From Pseudobutyrivibrio sp. ACV-2 (GTDB lineage: Bacteria > Bacillota > Clostridia > Lachnospirales > Lachnospiraceae), in the NCBI RefSeq assembly GCF_900107545.1, contig NZ_FNQZ01000002.1:310001-374000 (forward strand): DNA of 64,000 nucleotides. Direction: 5' to 3'. Positions 44,789 through 53,076 of this stretch are shown piece by piece; positions within the stretch are counted from its first letter, which is position 1, and each line of letters opens with the position of its first letter. The translations under genes were made by a program, and so were the position numbers. Below the pieces are notes generated by a model. The model did not search any database. It worked only from the letters and a program-made list of their open reading frames with translations, and was not told the DNA's origin.

Positions 44789-44947
44789 ATGAGCGATCAT
44801 GATAACATGAACACTTTTATAAGTGACGAAGGAATAATTGAAACTAACAAAAGTAAGCAGACGAGACGATTTGTTTTCCTGTGCAATATTTTGACGTTTG
44901 CCTTGGCTGTGCTTGGTTTAGTTGCTTTTATTAAGGGTAACTTCTAG
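44789..44947 (+). CDS. 52-aa single-pass membrane protein upstream of the channel
   Basis: A short gene with a good ribosome site (GAGG, then 7 bases, ATG). It has a polar acidic N-terminus (about 30 residues with SDHDNMNTF), a Lys/Arg stretch and one hydrophobic helix near residues 29-47 (FVFLCNILTFALAVLGLVAF) followed by Lys. Its stop is 10 bases before the start of the ion channel gene, so both should be translated from one mRNA. I recognise no family. It could be a regulatory or accessory subunit of the channel. Confidence 0.7.
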   Translation: MSDHDNMNTFISDEGIIETNKSKQTRRFVFLCNILTFALAVLGLVAFIKGNF

Positions 44948-44957
44948 GGGAAATCCT

Positions 44958-45686
44958 ATGTATGATTTTAAGAAACGTGTTTACGAAGTAATTGAAGTAT
45001 CCCATGTGGGGGACAATTCCAGCAGAGCCTACGATGTGCTGATGACTACGGCTATTATTGTGGGTTTGGTTCCTTTGACCATGAAGGGGAATAGTATTTA
45101 CACGGTTATTATCGACGTTTTTACCAGCGTGCTCTTTCTGATTGATTATATTGCTCGCGTTTATACAGCTGATTATAAAATGGGCTATAAGCACTACAGA
45201 GCTTATATTGCCTACATTTTTACCCCTCTGGCAATATTTGACTTTCTTTCTATTGTGCCAGTTATTTATGTATTTTTACCTGTTTCTTCGTTGATTGGAT
45301 TGCTTAGACTTTTTAGAGTTTTTAGAGTGCTGAAGCTTGTCAGATATTCTAAGACTATGGTTATTATTGCAAATGTAGTTAGAAAGGTTAAGAAACAGCT
45401 GATGGCTGTTTTGATTTTGATTACTGTGTATATTTTTGTTTCGGCAATGCTTGTATTCCAGCTGGAGCCTGACCTTTTTAACAATTTCTTTGATGCCCTG
45501 TACTGGGCTACCATTTCTATTACTACCATAGGATATGGAGATATTTCTCCTGTAACCCCTGTAGGAAGGCTTATCACCATGATTTCCGCTTTGGTGGGAA
45601 TGGCTGTGATTGCCCTGCCTACAGGTATCATTACGGCTGCCTATATGGCTGAGATTACTAAAAAGAAGAGTAAGTATGAGCTTTAG
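44958..45686 (+). CDS. Voltage-gated potassium channel
   Basis: A 242-aa ion transporter with six membrane helices. The S4 voltage sensor carries regularly spaced Arg (LIGLLRLFRVFRVLKLVR, about residues 112-129), and the pore loop has the K+ filter TTIGYGD (about 192-198) between S5 and S6. No cytoplasmic ligand domain follows. Start ATG 44958, after GGGGA; the frame start at 44922 lies inside the preceding 52-aa gene. The 3' end overlaps the convergent epimerase gene by 4 bases. Confidence 0.92.
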   Translation: MYDFKKRVYEVIEVSHVGDNSSRAYDVLMTTAIIVGLVPLTMKGNSIYTVIIDVFTSVLFLIDYIARVYTADYKMGYKHYRAYIAYIFTPLAIFDFLSIVPVIYVFLPVSSLIGLLRLFRVFRVLKLVRYSKTMVIIANVVRKVKKQLMAVLILITVYIFVSAMLVFQLEPDLFNNFFDALYWATISITTIGYGDISPVTPVGRLITMISALVGMAVIALPTGIITAAYMAEITKKKSKYEL

Positions 45687-46501
45687 TCTGCGTAGCTGGC
45701 GGATGTCTTTATGGTACCTATGGTAGTCTTAAGAATCTTTTTGCGCAAATCATTATTGAGGTAATAAATATTTTCCTCTTCCTCTTTTCCTACAATGCAA
45801 CTATCATCCCAGCCATATAGCTGACATAAAGCCTTATTGAAATTGTAGTGAGATACTGGCTCCTCCTCTGAAATATTTATTATCCCAATGTATTCACTGG
45901 ATAATAGTTCTATGACTGCCTCAGCCAATTCATTGACTTCTACAATACTGAAAATTATATTAGTCGCCCTAATGTATTCTTTGTCTGACTCCACATAGTC
46001 TTTTAATGTTCGGCTTCTACTGTCTAGCTTTCCATCTGGATTTATACCATAAATACTGCCAGGTCGGATAATACAAAAATTATTAAACATTCTAATAATG
46101 CTTTCAGATTTAATCTTTCCATTGAAATAATGATGGTTATACCAGTCTTCTGTTCTAATGAAAGGTTCAACCTCTTCTGTCATATTTTTCTCATACGCCA
46201 CCGATGTAGAAAGAAAAATAAATCGAATTGAACCTATAAACTCAGAAAGAACTGGCATCACCTCATCAGCTATGATTTCCTCTAGCTCATGATTCATGAC
46301 AGTCCAAATTATTGCGTCTGGATTGAACTCTTTTACGACTATTTGCAATTGCTTTGTATCAAGCACATCAAGTTGAATGAATTCGTTTTGATTCCTGTGA
46401 GTGATGTAAGTACCAAGGAGCTCAATATTTTCAACACTCTTCAGCTTGTGATATATTGTGCTACCTAGGAACCCACTGGCACCTATAATTAGTATCTTCA
46501 T
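45683..46501 (-). CDS. NAD-dependent epimerase / RmlD-like reductase
   Basis: A 272-aa extended short-chain dehydrogenase. The Rossmann motif IIGASGFLGSTIYHKL is at the N-terminus and a sugar-nucleotide-binding-like region follows (IIRPGSIYGINPDG). The usual catalytic YxxxK is not obvious; HHYFNGKIKSE may hold it (Y..K). The substrate is unknown, and the family makes or modifies deoxysugars. It is in the AT-rich accessory patch, 7 bases downstream of the lipoprotein gene. Confidence 0.78.
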   Translation of the reverse strand: MKILIIGASGFLGSTIYHKLKSVENIELLGTYITHRNQNEFIQLDVLDTKQLQIVVKEFNPDAIIWTVMNHELEEIIADEVMPVLSEFIGSIRFIFLSTSVAYEKNMTEEVEPFIRTEDWYNHHYFNGKIKSESIIRMFNNFCIIRPGSIYGINPDGKLDSRSRTLKDYVESDKEYIRATNIIFSIVEVNELAEAVIELLSSEYIGIINISEEEPVSHYNFNKALCQLYGWDDSCIVGKEEEENIYYLNNDLRKKILKTTIGTIKTSASYAD

Positions 46502-46508
46502 TTAATCT

Positions 46509-47066
46509 CTACTTTGAACAATTATATATTGAATAATCTGTAGTATTATCTTTATTTAATTCTTCAAGATGAATAGGCCTGTAATCCTCTTTAATAAAAT
46601 CCATATTATCAATAAAAGTATTACAAACATAGACTATTTGATTCTTTTTATTGTCTAGAAGGGCATATTCATAACAATTACTATGACTAAAAACCCCTAC
46701 TATCGCAGGAAAATTAAACTGATTCTCAGTATAGTAGGTGTGTCGTCCCTCATAGGTTAACTTTAACAGTCTTCTAATTTCAGAATCAAATTCTTCTCTA
46801 TCGTATTTCCTTTCAACTACAATTTGATGAGCTGTTGAAAGGCCATAGTTTTCCTCATAAAGATATGCGTCCTCAAAATCCTCTTCGTCTTCTGGGAAAA
46901 TAAGCATCTCTGAATGAGCCTCACGTTCATCATTTCGTATTTCCGATACTATCTCATAAACCTCATCCTGATTTGAAGTTTCAAATATTTCATCAGTATC
47001 CTGAATATTTCCACAGCCCGTTAAAAACAGCATTAACATACAAGCAAACGCAATTTTATTTTTCAT
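46509..47066 (-). CDS. Lipoprotein of unknown function
   Basis: A 185-aa exported lipoprotein with signal peptide MKNKIAFACMLMLFLTGCGN (lipobox LTGC). The acidic mature part (SEMLIFPEDEEDFEDAYLYEENYG) leads into a mixed alpha/beta region (KYDREEFDSEIRRLLKL, YYTENQFNFPAIVGVF, YEYALLDNKKNQIVYVCN). I know no family name. A damaged paralogue is at 14500-15051, where the same segments are recognisable. Start ATG 47066 with AAGGGA upstream. Confidence 0.7.
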   Translation of the reverse strand: MKNKIAFACMLMLFLTGCGNIQDTDEIFETSNQDEVYEIVSEIRNDEREAHSEMLIFPEDEEDFEDAYLYEENYGLSTAHQIVVERKYDREEFDSEIRRLLKLTYEGRHTYYTENQFNFPAIVGVFSHSNCYEYALLDNKKNQIVYVCNTFIDNMDFIKEDYRPIHLEELNKDNTTDYSIYNCSK

Positions 47067-47094
47067 CAATTTATCATCCCTTTAATAAAGCTGA

Positions 47095-47349
47095 TTAATC
47101 TATAGCTTCTATTTCGAATATAACTCTCTCACCACAATCAGTGCATTGATATGGCCCATGCTTCAAATTTCCGCCTCTACGAAAAGCATAGATGAACGGG
47201 TAAATTGCATTCATGGCCACCATACATACATTTGCACTTCTTTCTTTATCAAGCATACTTCCTTCAAAATACAGTTCATCCCCGACTTTGTATTGGGGAC
47301 AAAGACTATCAACTACTGTTACTTTGACTTTTTTATCAACAAAGCTCAA
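47095..47349 (-). CDS. TIGR04076-family small protein
   Basis: An 84-aa protein matching the TIGR04076 pattern: KVKVTVVDSLCPQYKVGDELYFEG, then CMVAMNAIYPFIYAFRRGG, then a C-terminal CTDCGERVIFEI. The conserved Cys suggest metal or redox chemistry, but the function is unknown. TTG start 47349, seven bases after a full AGGAGG. It stands between the lipoprotein and the membrane protein gene. Confidence 0.75.
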   Translation of the reverse strand: MSFVDKKVKVTVVDSLCPQYKVGDELYFEGSMLDKERSANVCMVAMNAIYPFIYAFRRGGNLKHGPYQCTDCGERVIFEIEAID

Positions 47350-47384
47350 CTATAAACCTCCTTGCAAATTTCAATGTTTTATTC

Positions 47385-48116
47385 TCATATATCTAGATTT
47401 TCTTTCTCGCACACATTCTCTAATCTCCTTTTCAAGGCATTTCTGAAGTATGAATAGAATTCTCCTAAAAATATATACACTAGTAATCTTTGATCTAAAA
47501 CAACTAGAATAAGAATTATAATTTCTATTATGAATAATACATATATATCTTTTTTTCCTACACTCTTATTTTTCCATATACGAATCATTCCTATAGAAAA
47601 ATATAAAGTACAAATCAAACCTGAAATTATTAATTCTAGGAATGTTTCATGGACAGACATAAATATCAGTATTAATACAAAATTACATACAATAAAACTA
47701 TAATAGCGATCTATATGCGATGAATCGTATGCCCTAAGTTCACGAATTAATTCATTTGTAGATACATTCTTTTCCTCAATTTCTTCACATATCTTTAATT
47801 TGCATGCAATACAAATAATTATTTCACATAAACATAAAACCATTGTTACGTAATGACTAAAATTCGAAAGATAAACTATCTGAATAATAATCAATAGCTT
47901 TAACACCAAGTCAACATTGTTATATTTTCCAGAATTACTTAGCAATCCCAGTTCATTCATCGAGCTTGGAATGGCAGAAATTAAAATTCCTATTATCAAA
48001 GGAGCAATTACAAAAGCAATCCTGTAGTCAGTTATATTTTTATAACTTGCATATTGCATAAACAATATGGTTATAAAAAATATAATGTCCCCTACTATAA
48101 GCAATTTCTTTACCAT
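47385..48116 (-). CDS. Polytopic membrane protein of unknown function
   Basis: A 243-aa protein with about six hydrophobic helices (around 5-25, 32-50, 70-105, 140-160, 165-183 and 196-222) and a charged cytoplasmic loop (KLKICEEIEEKNVSTNELIRELRAYDSSH, about 106-134). I recognise no family. It is not an AgrB protease, since the expected His and Cys motifs are missing. GGAG precedes the ATG. It is separated from the AgrA-like regulator by a terminator. Confidence 0.65.
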   Translation of the reverse strand: MVKKLLIVGDIIFFITILFMQYASYKNITDYRIAFVIAPLIIGILISAIPSSMNELGLLSNSGKYNNVDLVLKLLIIIQIVYLSNFSHYVTMVLCLCEIIICIACKLKICEEIEEKNVSTNELIRELRAYDSSHIDRYYSFIVCNFVLILIFMSVHETFLELIISGLICTLYFSIGMIRIWKNKSVGKKDIYVLFIIEIIILILVVLDQRLLVYIFLGEFYSYFRNALKRRLENVCEKENLDI

Positions 48117-48272
48117 CTATACTTCTCCATATTTGTATAGTCATGTTGTTTTACAAATGTATATCTCATTTCTTTTTACCTTCGTTTATTTTTTACAATT
48201 TTATTACATAATTACAAAAAAGAAGTTGAATAGAGTATTCTGCAGTAATATGGGAGTTAATTGCACAAAAAA

Positions 48273-48298
48273 AGATGAGCAAATATTTCTGCTCATCT
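48273..48298 (-). terminator. Terminator after the LytTR regulator
   Basis: Stem AGATGAGCA / TGCTCATCT followed by seven T on the minus strand. Confidence 0.9.
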
Positions 48299-48311
48299 AA
48301 TAAAAATATAT

Positions 48312-49031
48312 CTATCCAATTGCTACCTGAACTATATAATTTGCATATGCTGTGCTAAAAGGCATATATTTATGCCTACTAATCATTATTGTTTCTTTAT
48401 TTTGTAGGGTCAAATCGGTATGACTAAAGGAATCAACATATCTCATATTAGCAAGGAATGACTTATGACATCTAAAGAAATGCTTCTTTGATATTCGCTC
48501 TTCCACCGAAGCCAAAGTCTCATTGCACTTTATAATATCCCCCTTGTTAATATAATGAATAATGCAATTCTTTCCATCTGCTTCTACGTAGGAAATTTGG
48601 CTTTCTCTAATAAAGTAGTTAATACCGTCCTTCTTTATTACCAGTATTTCGTCTTCCTCCATTGTCTTATAGAAATCATCCATTGCAGCAAATAGCTTTT
48701 CCTCAACGAGTGGCTTAACCAAAAATCTAAAGGTCGATACCTCAAACGCATCAAACACTATACTTGAATAGCTTGTAAGGAAGATAATTGTAACATCTAG
48801 CTTTTTATCACGTATCCTTTTGGCTATGGTGAGGCCGTCTTCACCTTTATCCCCAAACTCATAGTCTAAAAACACTAAGTCAAATTTTTCTACTTCTTCT
48901 AATAAATCTTCTCCTGACTCATATTTGGTAGTTTTATATTCGAGATCCCTTTGAATGTAATACTTAAGTAATAGTTTTTCTGTCCCTTCTCGTATTTCCT
49001 TATTATCATCGCATATTGCTATATTTACCAT
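48312..49031 (-). CDS. LytTR-family response regulator (AgrA-like)
   Basis: A 239-aa regulator. The receiver domain (1-120) has the acidic pair CDD and acceptor Asp56 in LVFLDYEFG. The LytTR DNA-binding domain (about 130-237) contains ISYVEADGKNCIIHY and KKHFFRCHKSFLANMRYV. It probably controls genes through direct repeats, as AgrA, VirR and ComE do. It follows the kinase by 17 bases. No peptide-processing AgrB or AgrD gene lies next to it. Confidence 0.93.
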   Translation of the reverse strand: MVNIAICDDNKEIREGTEKLLLKYYIQRDLEYKTTKYESGEDLLEEVEKFDLVFLDYEFGDKGEDGLTIAKRIRDKKLDVTIIFLTSYSSIVFDAFEVSTFRFLVKPLVEEKLFAAMDDFYKTMEEDEILVIKKDGINYFIRESQISYVEADGKNCIIHYINKGDIIKCNETLASVEERISKKHFFRCHKSFLANMRYVDSFSHTDLTLQNKETIMISRHKYMPFSTAYANYIVQVAIG

Positions 49032-49048
49032 TACGTTTTCCTGTTATT

Positions 49049-50350
49049 TTACTGGAGCATCAGCTGAACCTTGCTCTGAAAAATCCCCTCGTTGTATTCT
49101 AATGAAAAATCTCCATTGTATTTCTTTGCAACTCTATTAATATTACTCAAGCCAAAACCATGGATATCCTTTTCAGCTTTACTAGTCTTTATCGAATTAC
49201 TATTTTTTATATTAACCTTCTCGCTTGGGTTAGTGATTAACAACACCCAAATATTCTTTTTCAATACTGAGTTAATGACTATAGTCTTTGTTCCCTCAAG
49301 CTTCTCACAAGCCTCGATTGCATTATCCAGAAGGTTCGACAAAATAATCACTATATCTGAATCCGCAATTTTGTCTGAAGGCATTAGTCCATTTAGTTCA
49401 ATTTTTATTGCATCTTTTTCTGATCGATGTGATTTTGCTGTCAATATAGCATCGGCTATAAAATTTCCACTATTATATTTTGAACTTCCATGAGAAGTCA
49501 TTTCCTGCAACTCATCTATATATCCAAGAGCTTTATCATTTTCATTTTCTCGAATCAAAGAATAAAGTCCTATTAGAAGATTTCTAATATCATGACGAAA
49601 TTTTCTTGTATCCTTTTCTTTTTCCACAAGCTCATTGTAATACTCAGTGGTCTGTTTCATCTGTTTTTCCAGTAATTGATTAATGTCCTCTAGATGACTT
49701 TTTCTCACAAGCGTTACAATGGACCTAAAAATCAAAAGCGCTACAGATATATATGCAATAACAGCCACCGTTCTGGCAGCATTCGAATACTTTACCGATC
49801 TAAACATTCCTATTTCAATCATGGATATAGAGTATGTAATCACAATGAATAAAACATAATCTATATACCCCAGACTTGAAAAAATAACATTCATATTAAA
49901 TTTCTTTTTTATTAATAATAACGATAGGAATACAATAAGAAAAAAGGTTGATGCAAGTAGTTCCATTGCAAAACTATTGCTTGCAAATTTATGGTATCCA
50001 ATAGTCTTCAACAAAAGGCCTATATTGCTGGCTAATGTTGAAGAAATAGTAACAAAAAAGAATACTATAAAAACAATTTTCCTTTTTATTTTGTAGAACA
50101 AGCTAACTATAATCAAGGATTTCCATAGTAACGGAACATACAATAGACCTATCAGAATACGATTGTCTTTTATCGTAGCTACTACAAATACACACCATAA
50201 AACCCAAAAGACAAATACGTTGAAAAAGATATGTCTGATAGTGGGCTTTTTCTTTTCAAGATATAAAAACTCGCCCGCTATCAAATAGATATTTATAAAT
50301 TCAATAATTGTCCAGAAAAAGAATATAGCAACATCAAAATATGACTTCAT
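49049..50350 (-). CDS. GHKL-type sensor histidine kinase (AgrC-like)
   Basis: A 433-aa peptide-sensor-type kinase. Six or seven membrane helices fill residues 1-215. A coiled linker and the phospho-acceptor His in RKFRHDIRNLLIGL (about 253) follow, then the GHKL ATPase with LSNLLDNAIEACEK and GFGLSNINRVAKKYNG. The layout is that of AgrC, whose ligand is normally a cyclic peptide. A promoter-like TTGGAA-17-TAAAAT lies upstream. First gene of the kinase-regulator unit. Confidence 0.92.
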   Translation of the reverse strand: MKSYFDVAIFFFWTIIEFINIYLIAGEFLYLEKKKPTIRHIFFNVFVFWVLWCVFVVATIKDNRILIGLLYVPLLWKSLIIVSLFYKIKRKIVFIVFFFVTISSTLASNIGLLLKTIGYHKFASNSFAMELLASTFFLIVFLSLLLIKKKFNMNVIFSSLGYIDYVLFIVITYSISMIEIGMFRSVKYSNAARTVAVIAYISVALLIFRSIVTLVRKSHLEDINQLLEKQMKQTTEYYNELVEKEKDTRKFRHDIRNLLIGLYSLIRENENDKALGYIDELQEMTSHGSSKYNSGNFIADAILTAKSHRSEKDAIKIELNGLMPSDKIADSDIVIILSNLLDNAIEACEKLEGTKTIVINSVLKKNIWVLLITNPSEKVNIKNSNSIKTSKAEKDIHGFGLSNINRVAKKYNGDFSLEYNEGIFQSKVQLMLQ

Positions 50351-50459
50351 AATACATTATTTCCCCACAGAATTCTCACCTCCCCTTAATTTATTATTTT
50401 ACATTAAACGATAATTATTTCCAATAAAAAGAGCTTCTAGGCAGCGTAAATCCACCCAG

Positions 50460-50487
50460 TTGACTATTTAGAAATAGTTGATATAAT
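50460..50487 (+). promoter_or_regulatory. Plus-strand promoter of a short transcript
   Basis: TTGACT (50460-50465), 16-base spacer, perfect TATAAT (50482-50487). The next downstream element on this strand is a terminator only about 45 bases away. Confidence 0.75.
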
Positions 50488-50493
50488 GATTTT

Positions 50494-50567
50494 AGACAAG
50501 AATGCAAGAAAGACATTTCAAGCGTAATAACAAAAAAGCTAGGAGTTGCCGCTCCTAGCTTTTTTTA
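50494..50567 (+). ncRNA. Candidate small RNA of about 73 nt
   Basis: Predicted from a strong promoter (50460-50487) and a perfect 14-pair intrinsic terminator (50532-50565) in the gap between two minus-strand units. About 38 bases of single-stranded 5' sequence precede the terminator. The only short frame starts inside the -10 box, so a protein is unlikely. Neighbours are an AgrC-like kinase and the ydjH-like gene. Confidence 0.55.
50532..50567. terminator. Bidirectional intrinsic terminator
   Basis: AAAAAAGCTAGGAG / CTCCTAGCTTTTTT, 14 perfect pairs with a 6-base loop; usable on both strands. Confidence 0.92.
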
Positions 50568-50660
50568 TTCCTTTAAATGAGAAACCAATTAAATCTAAAA
50601 TTAAATCGATCATTGTATTATCCCACTTTCAACTTATCGCATTTAAGTCATAACACAAAC

Positions 50661-50706
50661 TCCGAAAAATGTTGGCTTTAGAAGTAAACTGCACATTTTC
50701 GGAGTT
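50661..50706 (-). terminator. Hairpin after the TPM-domain gene
   Basis: ACTCCGAAAATGT and ACATTTTTCGGAGT arms (one bulge) on the minus strand, followed by TTTGTGTT, 8 bases past the stop codon. Confidence 0.65.
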
Positions 50707-50713
50707 ACCTGCA

Positions 50714-51481
50714 TTAAAAGCTGTGTCCGCCTCCAGATGATGAGGATCCGCCTCCTGAAAATCCTCCACCACCTGATGACCAGCCTCCTCCGCCAGAAGA
50801 ACCGCTGTCGGATGCATGTCTGGTTCTTTTACTGTCGTAGATAACTGCCGAAGCACCTATGGCTGCACCTGCTACCACAGCGGCTGCCATTCTGTCTGTT
50901 GCGCGGGCGCTGGCCTTTCTATTCTCACTCATTGCCCAGAAAAAGGTGAGCAGGAATCCAAACACAATGGAGAGCAACGCAGCTACTATGTATCGCATTG
51001 GTCGAAGGATGAAGCCTGCACTTAAAAGGGTGTTTACCTGGTCAAAGCCCTTTACAAAGCAGCTATAATATTCGCCTTTTGAAGCGTATTTGTAAATATT
51101 ATCTGTAACATCTAACGCATCTGCATCTGATAAATTTTTCTTTGCTGTTCCATGCCCTGAAAGGAAAATCTGACGATTATCCATATCGATAATGAAAACA
51201 ACTCCAGGGTCATTCATAGTATAAATATCTGTATAGTATGCATCTGCCAGAGCGTGAGTATTCTCATAGTCATTGTACTCAGCTGTGATTGCCATATAAT
51301 TGTAGTCTGCACTCAAGGATGCCAGATATGTTTGAAGCTCAGTTTCCTCTTCCGATGACAAAAGATCTGCATCATCAATAACGTATACATTTGTATCTTT
51401 TGCTTGGACTGTCAGTGGTACTATCAGCATAATGGCTACCGCAAGCCCTAGCATATATTTTAAAATATTACGCACGTTCAA
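50714..51481 (-). CDS. ydjH: TPM-domain membrane protein (YdjH-like)
   Basis: A 255-aa protein with a signal peptide (about 1-27), a TPM fold (YVIDDADLLSSEEETELQTYL to VTDNIYKYASKGEYYSCFVKGFDQV, about 32-150), a membrane helix (about 162-185) and a Gly/Ser-rich tail ending GGGHSF. In Bacillus YdjH is part of the ydjFGHI membrane-stress set, where YdjG and YdjH bring YdjI and PspA to the membrane. TTG start 51481 overlaps the ydjG-like end by 14 bases, with GGAGG inside it (coupled). Confidence 0.8.
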   Translation of the reverse strand: MNVRNILKYMLGLAVAIMLIVPLTVQAKDTNVYVIDDADLLSSEEETELQTYLASLSADYNYMAITAEYNDYENTHALADAYYTDIYTMNDPGVVFIIDMDNRQIFLSGHGTAKKNLSDADALDVTDNIYKYASKGEYYSCFVKGFDQVNTLLSAGFILRPMRYIVAALLSIVFGFLLTFFWAMSENRKASARATDRMAAAVVAGAAIGASAVIYDSKRTRHASDSGSSGGGGWSSGGGGFSGGGSSSSGGGHSF

Positions 51482-53048
51482 GCCCTCCTCCCTTTTTCAT
51501 AAACTGAGGAGATGGTCTGGTTGCAAATCTGTTGAACTCATCTACCACTGCGTGGATGGAATATATGATTATTCCAAAGGCTACGATTAATGCTCCATAA
51601 TAGAAAACATCATTTGGAAGATTTATAAGCCTAATGAAAATGGCCAATAACCATCCTGCAAGGCCTGTCAGCATTACCTTTTTCTCCCCCTGTTTCACAG
51701 TAAATAAGCTTAGAATTGCAAATATCACGCTGCAAAAATAAAGCATTCCCGAAACAAGTGCTCCTGCTTGTGCTACACCAAATATAAAAATGATAGCTAT
51801 CATAGCCATAACTAAAAATAAAGCAACTGTAAGTCCAAAAGTCCCCATCGGCTTTTTCTTTGCCTGCTTTTTTGCTTCCTCGGATAGATTTTCAGGGGAT
51901 TTAAAATATCCCTTATCGTTTAAATGCAAGTCTCTTATGTAGGTTTCCTTTGCAAGCAATGCACCTGTAAATGCAATAACAGAAGAAACAAATGCCGCCA
52001 CAGCACATAGATTTTTAACCTGAAAACTAAAATTAAAAATAAAGCTTGCTGCAATAAGTACTGCAAATATTATCAGAGATACTACCGCTGCTTTCTTAAA
52101 TAATTTCGACTTTTCTATAGGCATATCTGTATAAAGCTTGCCTGTGACACCATTGACAATGGAGTATGCAACTCTGTCACCATAACGGGTGGTCAAAAAA
52201 TACAGTGGCATATAAGCACCCTCTATGCCGTCAAACTTTAGACTGCTTGTTATCTGACTTGTGATCGGTTCAACCATACCAAGGTCTGGTGAATAACCTT
52301 TTGAATTTGCTGTTACCTGCTGTTTTAAATATTCTGTAGCCTTATCGAAGGATTCCTGCTGATAAAGAGCCTGATCCACCGATGTATTTTCCACAAAAAA
52401 GCCTGCCAGGAAATTTGGATTAAAGTTTTCCACTCTATCAAGAGCAAACGGCTCGATATGCTCCGCAATGGAATCGTCCAAAGCCTGAGATGCGTCGTAT
52501 GGTATCTTTACTGAATCAACCTTCAAATCCACTGAAACATCTGCCTTGTCCACGTAATCATAGGAGCCCTTGGTATAGCTTTTAACGCCTTTATAAGTGA
52601 CTGTATCATTAATGGAATACTCATAAAAATAATATGGTACATAAAGGGGCACCATTTTTTCAATATTGTCATCGTCATTCAGACCATCTGGTGCGAAATG
52701 CAGTCCCTTTGTAGCTTTCTCATATCTATTTTTAGCCTGCTTTTTGCTGATTTCAAAGGGCATAATGTATTTAGGTGTACCATATTCAGAAAACTTCTCC
52801 TGCATGGTTGCCTGGCTGCCACAGTATGGGCAGAACTCCATACCATCATTGTCAATCAGCTGTATTTCACCGCCACAATTAGGGCACTGGTACACGCCTG
52901 TTGTTATGTGATCAGTGCCTATTTTATCGTCGGCTTTGTATTTATTTACATCATGTAGATTCCCGCAAGACCCACATTTAAGCTTTTGTTTTGGAATATC
53001 AAATTTTAGTTGCCCACCACAATCCGGGCAAGGAAACATTGTTGCCAT
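51468..53048 (-). CDS. ydjG: Zinc-ribbon membrane protein (YdjG-like)
   Basis: A 526-aa protein. Two TFIIB/rubredoxin-like zinc ribbons at the N-terminus (CPDCGGQLKF..CGSCGN, residues 7-31; CPNCGGEIQL..CPYCGS, about 54-78) are followed by a large soluble region with NDTVTYKGVK and YMPLYFLTTRYGDRVAYSIVNGVTG, then about seven hydrophobic helices in the last 190 residues. Order and neighbours fit Bacillus YdjG, though this one is longer. GGAG before ATG. It sits between the SPFH and TPM genes. Confidence 0.78.
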   Translation of the reverse strand: MATMFPCPDCGGQLKFDIPKQKLKCGSCGNLHDVNKYKADDKIGTDHITTGVYQCPNCGGEIQLIDNDGMEFCPYCGSQATMQEKFSEYGTPKYIMPFEISKKQAKNRYEKATKGLHFAPDGLNDDDNIEKMVPLYVPYYFYEYSINDTVTYKGVKSYTKGSYDYVDKADVSVDLKVDSVKIPYDASQALDDSIAEHIEPFALDRVENFNPNFLAGFFVENTSVDQALYQQESFDKATEYLKQQVTANSKGYSPDLGMVEPITSQITSSLKFDGIEGAYMPLYFLTTRYGDRVAYSIVNGVTGKLYTDMPIEKSKLFKKAAVVSLIIFAVLIAASFIFNFSFQVKNLCAVAAFVSSVIAFTGALLAKETYIRDLHLNDKGYFKSPENLSEEAKKQAKKKPMGTFGLTVALFLVMAMIAIIFIFGVAQAGALVSGMLYFCSVIFAILSLFTVKQGEKKVMLTGLAGWLLAIFIRLINLPNDVFYYGALIVAFGIIIYSIHAVVDEFNRFATRPSPQFMKKGGGLERA

Positions 53049-53076
53049 CTAAATTTCTCCTGATATCCTGATATTA

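Noticed and set aside
44922-44957. Upstream start of the channel gene
   Set aside because: It lies inside the 52-aa gene and lacks a ribosome site; ATG 44958 has one.
47385-48116. AgrB-like peptide protease
   Set aside because: The membrane topology is similar, but the catalytic His and Cys motifs are absent and a terminator separates it from the sensing pair.
50486-50527. 13-aa peptide (MILDKNARKTFQA) in the small transcript
   Set aside because: Its ATG overlaps the -10 box, so it would not be in the mRNA, and there is no ribosome site.
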